A program made the translations under genes and the position numbers. Below, one piece after another: positions 61,101 through 64,000 of a stretch of 64,000 nt of DNA. The notes beneath the pieces are model-generated. The model made no database searches, was not told the DNA's origin, and saw only the letters and a program-made list of their open reading frames with translations. Numbering within the stretch: the stretch's first letter is position 1; each line of letters starts with the position of its first letter. Origin of the DNA: Uranotaenia lowii (lineage: Eukaryota; Arthropoda; Insecta; Diptera; Culicidae); assembly GCF_029784155.1 (NCBI RefSeq), contig NC_073692.1, positions 320,163,726-320,227,725 of the forward strand, in the 5' to 3' direction.

Positions 61101-62731
61101 TCAATATGACAAATGGTGATCATGTTAAGATAACGAATTATGATACAAACATACCGGATGATGTGAAGGTTTCGAGGTATCCCTTCGGAAGTTTGGAAAG
61201 ACCGAAATCGGATGTTCTTAAGAAATTACTAGGACAAAAAGAAGAATTGGAAAATACTCCTTCAGTTTTTATTTCAAGTGACAATGAGTCGAATAAGATA
61301 ACAATCGGAAACAATTATCACCACGATATGGGAGAACCTATCAGTTTGACATTGATCAATAGTACAGATGCTCATCCAGTCGAGAATGAACAAACTGAGA
61401 GCAGCCAAGCTTCTCCAGTGTTCTCGAGTAACACAAATGGAATCAGTAGCATCAACATTTCTGCGTTGGAAGTTGATTTGACAACGTCGCTCAATAGTAA
61501 ACCATTTACTGTAGCTCCAAAATTTTCTCTGGACAATATTGTCACAATTTCAACTGATTCGTCTCAACCATCCTCGATCATACTGATTGATGATGAGAAA
61601 CTAGATTTCAGTCTTCAAACCCTTGATGATTTCGATGATAGCATAGACAATACACTTTCAACAGAACTTCTGACACAAGAATCCAACAAAACTGTTATTG
61701 AAACTAACCCAGTTGTACCAGAGAACCCCAAAACGCCAAACAGTTTTGTTACCGAGATCACATTAAAATCGAACGAATCCGAAGTAAACGGTAAACCAAC
61801 AGAAGAGCCGCCGAAATTGACAAAGAAGCCCCCGAAACCAGAAAAGCCAACGACACCTCCATCTCGTATTCCCGTTGAGCGACGAATGTCTAGTGAGCAC
61901 AGCTTCATTCCACGCAACACAGAAATAAAATTCTCCACTTCAGCATACGATATTGGCAAGAGCCCAGAAAAACGTCCTCTAGGAATCGACCAAATACGCT
62001 CAAACTTCGAACGCAGCAACTCCAAACCAGACGTTCGAGCTTTCGAGCGTAGCAATTCCAAAACTGATGTGCGGCCATTCGAGCGCAGCAATTCCAAGAC
62101 CGACGTTCGCCCAGTCGAACGATCCAATTCCAAATCCGACGTTCGTCCATTCGAACGAACCAACTCTAAACCAGATGTTCGACCATTCGAACGCAGCAAC
62201 TCTAGACCCGATGTACGACCCGTTGAACGATCCAACTCCAAGACCGAAACCCGCCCATTCGAACGCAGCCAATCAAAACCCGATGTTCGTCCCTTCGAAC
62301 GATCCAACTCCAAGACCGATGTCAGGCCATTCGAACGCAGCAACTCCAAAACCGACGTGCGATCAGCTCTAGAACGTAGCAACTCGAAAACCGAAATCCC
62401 AGTCCTGATTCGACGAACTTCAATCCCATCGATTAACCTGAACAACTCGATCAATTCCAGTCCACAAGGCAACGTCAACGGAACAAATGGAATCTCCACA
62501 AACGGATCTACGAGCCCACCGGGCACCAAGGCAAGCCCCTCTCGAATCCCCGTCTTCAACTCTAGCCCCAAGATCAACAACGGCCACGACAGTCCTCGAT
62601 CACCTCCTTCTCCGTTTCTGAACAACAACAATAAAGGCGCTGCCATCAACGGTAACCCCAAAGTGTCCGTGAGCATCACCTCGATCAAGAACCAATCGAA
62701 ACATCCGAGTGGAAAATTCAACGGAAACTAA
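27970..62731 (+). CDS. PDZ-domain scaffold protein, five exons, 5' partial
   Basis: Coding exons 27970-28190, 28551-28689, 58602-58807, 58881-59889 and 60276-62731 join in frame to 1342 residues plus TAA. Every junction has AG/GT consensus (donors GTGAGT, GTAAGT, GTAAGA, GTAAGT). Counting from the first full codon, residues about 76-157 form one PDZ domain: carboxylate-binding loop TGLGVEV, then EGIFVKKV, GDRITSITI and EDAATILSYASPY. The last segment resembles the AHNAK/periaxin PDZ (family knowledge, not a search). The rest is low-complexity, charged and Ser/Pro/Asn-rich, so probably disordered. Residues about 1102-1234 hold a 12-residue tandem repeat, and several [ST]xIP motifs lie in the C-terminal third. 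A YAFDNPAF motif sits near the N-terminal end. No signal peptide or membrane segment is seen. A cytoplasmic adaptor at membrane or cytoskeleton is inferred. The start codon is not in the first visible exon, which opens in phase 1. Ortholog name not recognised. Confidence 0.9.
28551..28689 (+). CDS. Scaffold gene exon: N-terminal half of PDZ domain (139 nt)
   Basis: The acceptor ttctcattacag ends at 28550 and the donor GTAAGT begins at 28690. It encodes NATPRLVSLRG through FINSG, which is the peptide-binding loop (GLGV) and strands 2-3 of the PDZ fold. It ends one base into a Gly codon that is completed almost 30 kb downstream. Confidence 0.88.
29276..29428 (-). repeat. LTR, 153 bp (3' LTR in element orientation)
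   Basis: Starts tgtagagttt, ends gcatcctaca. Matches 31562-31714 at 152 of 153 positions by eye. Confidence 0.92.
29429..29445 (-). other. Polypurine tract
   Basis: The minus strand reads AAAGAAGAGGGAAGAGA, purines only, directly next to the LTR, as needed for plus-strand priming. Confidence 0.75.
31085..31420. repeat. Internal tandem repeat (75-90 bp) in the LTR element
   Basis: Plus-strand units share cgcttcg...ccaaccggtcccgctctcgctc...cagc...actggaccagc. The ggaccagc core occurs at about 31160, 31250, 31338 and 31413, and a fifth, diverged unit lies at 30531-30570. In two units CCGGTCC can pair with GGACC to form a hairpin. Confidence 0.65.
31541..31558 (-). other. Putative tRNA primer-binding site
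   Basis: The minus strand reads TGGCGCAGCCTTTAGGAT, three bases inside the LTR. It begins with TGG, complementary to a tRNA CCA end. The tRNA was not identified. Confidence 0.65.
31562..31714 (-). repeat. LTR, 153 bp (5' LTR in element orientation)
   Basis: Same ends as the partner; the one difference is cggctact versus cggccact. Confidence 0.92.
31918..32010. repeat. Flanking repeat, copy 1
   Basis: tagagatgagatgaaggatatgc...attcggcaatactgcagataaatt matches 33886-33980 (tagagatcagttgaaggatatgc...cggcaacacagaagataaatt) with moderate divergence, in the same direction. Confidence 0.6.
32302..32736. mobile_element. hAT-like MITE rich in atcaggc motifs
   Basis: The left end cagggttgcca and right end tggcatctctg (complement CAGAGATGCCA) fit hAT termini. 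aaatcaggc-type motifs recur about ten times near both ends. An internal hairpin pairs gaatcaaagcaatcgaaag (about 32480) with cgatcgctttgattcag (about 32545). The 8-bp target duplication could not be confirmed. Confidence 0.55.
32870..33740. repeat. Minisatellite, about 80-bp period, 9-11 diverged units
   Basis: The core aaggctgctgct recurs at about 32889, 32968, 33049, 33128, 33208, 33268, 33350, 33426 and 33507 (spacing 76-82, once 60). Weaker units follow up to 33715. Each unit also has gat-tgtttg, ccttccggtgg and cggaattggct. Overlapping ORFs are not credible genes. Confidence 0.85.
33886..34020. repeat. Flanking repeat, copy 2
   Basis: Partner of 31918-32010. It also shares ggcaatatttgtt with 32283, so the two flanks bracket the hAT-like element and the 80-bp minisatellite. 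Confidence 0.6.
34360..34431 (+). tRNA. tRNA-like sequence (pseudo-tRNA or SINE head) with Pol III-type terminator
   Basis: A 72-nt stretch folds as a partial cloverleaf. The acceptor stem TCTCCTG/CGGGAGA has 7 pairs including one G-T. The T arm GTGGG-TTCAAGT-CCTAC is canonical, with a B box ggttcaagtcc. The anticodon-arm position has 4 of 5 pairs around loop CCGGAGA. The D arm is weak (three pairs, no GG). A T7 run at 34442-34448 follows 10 bases later and could end Pol III transcription. Loop position 33 is C rather than U, so a working tRNA is unlikely. Confidence 0.4.
34449..36490. other. AT-rich intron, nothing recognised
   Basis: Only short AT-rich ORFs; no terminal repeats found by eye. 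Confidence 0.5.
36491..36577. repeat. Tandem duplication, 43-bp unit, two copies
   Basis: gttcatttaa-ttaatatggatttaaa-tttcttgactcg occurs twice with three small differences. Confidence 0.8.
36687..37910. repeat. Heptamer satellite TATACAA, about 175 units
   Basis: Pure 7-bp tandem repeat over 1.2 kb with rare single changes (atacaca, caacata). Neither strand has a stop in any frame, so six-frame ORFs of more than 400 codons here are artefacts. Confidence 0.97.
37925..38003. mobile_element. Orphan hAT-like right terminus
   Basis: It ends ggttgccgacctctg; the complement CAGAGGTCGGCAACC matches common hAT termini. No left partner was found on the other side of the TATACAA array. Confidence 0.4.
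38004..39867. other. Intron sequence
   Basis: Holds a G-run/C-run inverted pair at about 38157-38206 and the SINE head at 38770-38826; otherwise nothing. Confidence 0.5.
38770..38826 (-). repeat. tRNA-derived SINE head, deleted copy
   Basis: The minus strand reads CCGTGGCCTAGAGGATGGCG (A-box region) then TTCTAAG and GATCGAATCCCGG (B-box region). The head matches the copy at 49555-49632 but lacks some 15 bases between the boxes. Confidence 0.5.
39868..41096. repeat. Interspersed repeat with 143-bp tandem units, copy A
   Basis: It begins cactagctgatcccatacg and contains at least six units marked by ggacgacccc at 40196, 40339, 40482, 40625, 40768 and 40911, exactly 143 bp apart. Units carry cgattgcccgtc, gtgtgcaaattttcatccc and aataacgtcaatatcgc. 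It ends in acaaacaaac repeats and tatatatatagat. No ORF is credible. Confidence 0.88.
41990..42357. repeat. Third heptamer array: ATGTCTC, with a degenerate inverted wing
   Basis: 42205-42357 is built of atgtctc units. 41990-42204 is a degenerate array rich in gagacgtgaga/gagaaatga-type heptamers, the complementary motif, so the two wings meet head to head at gagacgtttctcatgtctc. Confidence 0.75.
42438..42462. repeat. Short AGCTT pentamer array
   Basis: aagcttagcttagcttagctt, about four units; not the insect telomere repeat TTAGG. Confidence 0.8.
43186..43625. mobile_element. Fold-back element, arms about 197 bp
   Basis: The left arm 43186-43382 and right arm 43428-43625 are inverted copies with high but imperfect identity, separated by about 45 bp. 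The arms contain gaaaagagcgaagagc and gatagaagatcagaag. There is no coding content; the small ORFs are arm translations. Confidence 0.88.
43695..45072. repeat. Same 143-bp-unit repeat, inverted copy B
   Basis: The complement of copy A: a (TTTG)n run at 43695-43736, gtcctctatagactcagccg, units marked gtcgtcc at 43855, 43998, 44231, 44373, 44511 and 44654 (spacing 143 or nearly so, once with about 90 extra bases), and an end at gagatcagctagttttac. Confidence 0.88.
45073..46530. other. AT-rich intron, nothing recognised
   Basis: No ORF with domain support, no repeats seen. Confidence 0.5.
46575..46860. mobile_element. Related fold-back element, arms about 106 bp
   Basis: The left arm 46575-46680 and right arm 46755-46860 surround a 74-bp spacer. 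The arms share gttgaaaagagcgaaagagc and gatagagaagtgagaag with the element at 43186. gatatgcaatttt lies just outside both ends (about 46531 and 46863). Confidence 0.85.
46970..47240. repeat. Composite interspersed repeat (SINE body plus second family)
   Basis: The first half (acacacatataaaatctcag...gcatcttacaaatgctaaaa) matches 49395-49545. The second half (ttttacttcagaagtc...gacgtttctg) matches 53146-53275. The two families are fused here. Confidence 0.6.
47241..48519. other. AT-rich intron, nothing recognised
   Basis: No supported feature. Confidence 0.5.
48520..48900. other. GC-richer block in the intron, function unknown
   Basis: It stands out from the AT-rich intron. It includes the inverted pieces acctttcgtagcgaaggt and gctgagccaggtttggtttggctcagc. 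No ORF with a recognisable domain; a conserved enhancer or an old insertion are both possible. Confidence 0.3.
49395..49632 (-). mobile_element. tRNA-derived SINE, near-complete
   Basis: On the minus strand a tRNA-like head (49632-49555) has CCGTGGCGTAGAGGATAGCC (A box), TTCTAAGCC, GATCAAATCC (B box) and a CCGTG/CACGG acceptor pairing. It leads into a body repeated at 46970-47100. A T-rich run at about 49388 lies past the 3' end. Confidence 0.55.
50577..51618 (-). pseudogene. Tc1/mariner-type (DD37D) transposase, inactivated
   Basis: The ATG at 51618 begins MDLEQKRSAVVALF. A helix-turn-helix DNA-binding region (about residues 5-120, with GARRRPTVV linker) precedes the catalytic domain. The third catalytic block is SPDLNPMDF, 37 residues after the second Asp in WVFQQDSAPAH, so the signature is D,D37D (maT/ITmD37D-like by spacing). 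The first catalytic Asp is replaced: FTHEKLF has His where the family has Asp. Two adjacent in-frame stops (TGA TAG, 51120-51115) follow, and a frameshift near 50645 displaces the C-terminus, which otherwise ends LKGEQVDLYQ-TGA at 50577. Length, about 347 codons, is normal for the family. TIRs were not found. Confidence 0.9.
51640..53145. other. Intron sequence, nothing recognised beyond the hairpin at 52844
   Basis: The ORFs at 52080 and 52616 lack domains and are short. Confidence 0.45.
52844..52887. repeat. Short perfect hairpin
   Basis: gcactctggaatcgat and atcgattccagagtgc are separated by about 10 bp. Confidence 0.8.
53146..53275. repeat. Interspersed repeat fragment
   Basis: ttttacttcggaagtcagac...gtactagattg...ctagcgacgtttctg matches the second half of 46970-47240. 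Confidence 0.6.
53410..54930 (-). pseudogene. BEL/Pao retrotransposon pol relic
   Basis: Minus-strand translations show the BEL/Pao pol order. Reverse transcriptase comes first (about 54850-54340, including KHRTVFNGSANTSTGHSLND and LIRGPAMQQNLFNILMRF), then a short RNase H segment (54217-53978, YYWTDSIVTLDWI and FVSNRVKRF), then integrase (RPFETVEVNFGGPFLAKE at about 53920-53850; FIGALRRFAGQRG and RDNATNF at 53590-53480). Frameshifts, stops and deletions break every part. A MITE at 53673-53837 splits the integrase. No LTRs were recognised. Confidence 0.85.
53673..53837. mobile_element. 165-bp MITE with TTA duplication, PIF/Harbinger-like
   Basis: The inverted ends agcctagtccacactag and ctagtgtggactaggct are flanked by tta on both sides (53670-53672, 53838-53840). 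The middle has complementary gagacggtctca motifs. It lies within the BEL/Pao integrase remnant, so it is younger than that element. Confidence 0.75.
55426..55803. mobile_element. 378-bp hAT-like MITE with exact 8-bp target duplication
   Basis: 14-bp inverted ends (caaggttgccgaaa ... tttcggcaaccttg) are flanked by tggaaaac at 55418-55425 and 55804-55811. The interior is rich in ttctgtga/tcacaga motifs; no ORF. Confidence 0.88.
56472..58486. mobile_element. 2015-bp non-autonomous hAT-like element
   Basis: The ends catggccgtaggaacgg and ttcttcctacggccctg are inverted repeats (the core ggccgtaggaa is perfect). Exact 8-bp duplications cttatagc lie at 56464-56471 and 58487-58494. Poly(G)/poly(C) runs lie just inside both ends. 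The interior is AT-rich with no transposase. It lies in the last part of the large intron, about 100 bp before the exon at 58602. Confidence 0.85.
58602..58807 (+). CDS. Scaffold gene exon: C-terminal half of PDZ domain (206 nt)
   Basis: The acceptor tctcctacag ends at 58601 and the donor GTAAGA begins at 58808. It completes the split Gly codon and encodes GDRITSITIDFRHIV, EDAATILSYASPY and VQLELVSG (PDZ helix 2 and last strand), then a Pro/Ser linker ending SQSDMNT. The phase fits both neighbours exactly. Confidence 0.9.
58881..59889 (+). CDS. Scaffold gene exon: charged linker region (1009 nt)
   Basis: The acceptor acgtctacag ends at 58880 and the donor GTAAGT begins at 59890. Its 336 codons are rich in Lys, Glu, Ser and Asn. 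A Lys/Glu-rich stretch (KENEKETKKHSFKQQMKEMI) could form a short helix or coiled coil. A hydrophobic patch FSDNFVEEVLNCTFDS near the end may be a short interaction motif. No catalytic domain is recognised. Codon use and uninterrupted length support real coding sequence; the antisense ORFs over it are shadows. Confidence 0.9.
60276..62731 (+). CDS. Scaffold gene terminal exon with 12-residue repeat array (2456 nt)
   Basis: The acceptor ctttttccag ends at 60275 and the stop TAA is at 62729-62731. It encodes 818 residues: acidic/Asn-rich first, then a Pro-rich SH3-ligand-like stretch (KLTKKPPKPEKPTTPPSRIP), PKA-like RRMS and RRTS sites, the tandem repeat at 62006-62404, and a Ser/Asn/Pro-rich C-terminus. 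It is the largest exon and is open throughout in one frame. Confidence 0.92.
62006..62404 (+). repeat. Coding tandem repeat, 11 units of 36 bp (12 residues)
   Basis: The unit consensus is FERSNSKTDVRP. Eleven units follow in order with few changes (V or L for F, P/S for T, one Q for N, one extra residue before the last unit). DNA codons differ between units (cgc/cga/cgt for Arg, aac/aat for Asn), so the protein sequence appears conserved beyond the DNA repeat itself. Units 1, 6 and 8 read RSNSKP, RSNSRP and RSQSKP, and unit 5 RTNSKP. Confidence 0.92.
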
Positions 62732-63555
62732 CCATTCCAACAACCCTTTAACATTAAACTTAAACTGTTCGTTTGTTCGTTTAAACCCCCTCTACAATAA
62801 TGGTGCAATTGAGTGTGAGTCCACGCGTGATCGGGTGTATTGATAGTTAAGTGTAAGAAAACCCCCCTAGCTTTATAAGGTGACGATCAACCATTTCTTT
62901 GAATTTAATTCAACGTTTCTCCGCAGCGTTTCGCTCGTCCAGAGCTACAACATTATTATTCTATCATCGGAACACTCACACAGTGGAAATGTTTGGCCAT
63001 ATTTACTTTTTTCTATTGCGTAAGAAATTTAAATATACTCTACATATTTGTTTAAGTACTTGTATAAAGAAGAAAAATATAAAATGCATACATACGCAGT
63101 CGAACACGAAAAAACAAATTCGCCACAAATCAATCAAGCGGTATGGCGGCGAGCGTATCTAGTTGATAAGTTAAGGAACAACCGGAAACGGAAAACCCCC
63201 ATTAGTTTAATGCCCCTTTTTCAAAATTAACTTCGATTTGTTAAATAGTTGTTAAAATCGTAAAAATAAAAGCTTCCAATGCAGTGCGGAAGCAAACCAT
63301 TACCATAACAGGAAATAAAACCGAGAACTTTTGCGCATTGTGGGTTGTTTACTATACACTCATCTATCTAAAACAAAAAATGACTACAACGCGTTTTAAA
63401 GAAATCGAATTTCAGTAAAACAATATATTTACAATGCATGAACAAAAAAAAACAGTAACCAGAGAATGACCATAACAAAAGAGAGAGATGTTCTTTATAG
63501 AGATAGATATATTTTATATTTTATGATAGAAATAAAATTTATTAATTCTATATCG
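62732..63555 (+). promoter_or_regulatory. 3' UTR and poly(A) signals of the scaffold gene
   Basis: AT-rich sequence after the stop contains AATAAA hexamers at 63265-63270, 63314-63319 and 63531-63536. The last lies within about 110 bp of the convergent gene's own signal. Short ORFs in this stretch have no support. Confidence 0.6.
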
Positions 63556-63644
63556 ATTGTGTTACAAGGATAACTTCCTTTGTCATATATCCGAAATTCA
63601 AACGCAGATAAATAGTATCCTAATAGGCATTTACCGAAAAGTGA

Positions 63645-63655
63645 TTTATTTTATT
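63645..63655 (-). terminator. Overlapping poly(A) signals of the calmodulin-like gene
   Basis: On the minus strand two AATAAA hexamers occur: one at 63655-63650 overlapping the TAA stop, one at 63650-63645. The 3' UTR is therefore predicted to be only a few tens of bases. Confidence 0.5.
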
Positions 63656-64000
63656 TCATAAGCATCGCCACAAATTCTTCGTAATTGATCTTCCCATCTC
63701 CGTCGACGTCCGCATCGGCCAGCAAATCCTCCAGTTCCTCATCGGTCAAACGTTCCCCGAAACTTTTCATCACAACGGACAGCTCATCGACCGACAGGAA
63801 ACCATCTCCATTTTTGTCGAATATTTTGAAAGCCGCCCTCAGTTCCTCGGCCGACGATTCGTGACGTATCTTTCGGGCCATCAGCGTCAAGAATTCTTCC
63901 AGCTCGATGGTGCCACTGCCGTCCAGATCTACCTCGAAGATCATCTGTTCGATCTCGGCCTGGGAAGGATTCATCCCGAGGGCCCGCGTTATCGATCCTA
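63651..64000 (-). CDS. Calmodulin-like EF-hand protein, 5' partial
   Basis: An EF-hand calcium sensor reads right to left, with stop TAA at 63651-63653. Counting from the Met at 63974, three canonical EF loops are seen: DLDGSGTIELEE (16-27), DKNGDGFLSVDE (53-64) and DVDGDGKINYEE (89-100). They correspond to calmodulin EF-hands 2, 3 and 4. The frame stays open upstream of that Met (GSITRALG), matching the calmodulin helix before loop 2, so that Met is probably internal and EF-hand 1 lies beyond the window. An intron just outside is possible, since the last bases read TAG. The sequence differs from true calmodulin at many conserved positions (KIRHESSAEELRAAFKIF), so it is a paralogue rather than the ubiquitous protein. 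All calcium-ligand positions look intact. Confidence 0.93.
   Translation of the reverse strand, partial: GSITRALGMNPSQAEIEQMIFEVDLDGSGTIELEEFLTLMARKIRHESSAEELRAAFKIFDKNGDGFLSVDELSVVMKSFGERLTDEELEDLLADADVDGDGKINYEEFVAMLMK

Noticed and set aside
61615..62721. 368-codon minus-strand ORF rich in SNGRTSVLELLRS repeats
   Set aside because: Antisense shadow of the coding 12-residue repeat and neighbouring exon.

Overview
The window is animal, almost certainly insect, nuclear DNA. Genes are split by consensus GT...AG introns, including very small ones (58-71 bp) and one of about 30 kb. Intergenic and intronic DNA is AT-rich and crowded with decayed LINE, LTR, BEL/Pao, Tc1/mariner-like, hAT-like and fold-back elements. 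The mixture of elements suggests a dipteran, perhaps a mosquito with a large genome, but the species cannot be named from the sequence. There are no bacterial-style operons.

Two protein-coding genes are well supported. (1) A plus-strand scaffold gene has five coding exons at 27970-28190, 28551-28689, 58602-58807, 58881-59889 and 60276-62731. They join in frame to at least 1342 residues: one PDZ domain resembling the AHNAK/periaxin type, then a long Ser/Pro/Asn-rich tail. The tail carries an eleven-unit 12-residue repeat that matches or nearly matches 14-3-3 docking sites, and a cluster of EB1-type [ST]xIP motifs. The 5' end is missing; a weak candidate first exon lies in a GC-richer island at 15.65 kb. 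(2) A minus-strand calmodulin-like EF-hand protein runs off the right edge. The two genes converge, with their poly(A) signals only about 110 bp apart.

Layout. 1-2.6 kb: no gene seen. 2.6-3.75 kb: LINE fragment with a 15-bp target duplication. 4.2-14.4 kb: several TIR elements, three of which contain short intron-exon structures on the minus strand. 15-16.3 kb: GC-richer island, then a hAT-like fragment. 17.0-18.6 kb: TIR element with a LINE copy inserted in it. 19.06-27.13 kb: 8-kb heptamer satellite (GATTGTC and GATTGTT blocks). 28-58.6 kb: mostly one intron, holding a young non-autonomous LTR element on the minus strand (29.28-31.71 kb), an 80-bp minisatellite, a tRNA-like locus, a second heptamer array (TATACAA, 36.7-37.9 kb), a third small one (ATGTCTC, 42.2 kb), two inverted copies of a 143-bp-unit repeat, two related fold-back elements, tRNA-headed SINE fragments, a dead DD37D transposase, a BEL/Pao relic with a MITE nested in it, and two hAT-like elements with exact 8-bp duplications. 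58.6-62.7 kb: the main exons. 63.65 kb to the end: the calmodulin-like gene.

The most promising biology is the scaffold protein's tail, which combines multivalent putative 14-3-3 sites, SxIP motifs and a PDZ domain. The most promising genome structures are the block-structured heptamer satellites, the LTR element with internal repeats, and the TIR elements carrying spliced mini-genes.
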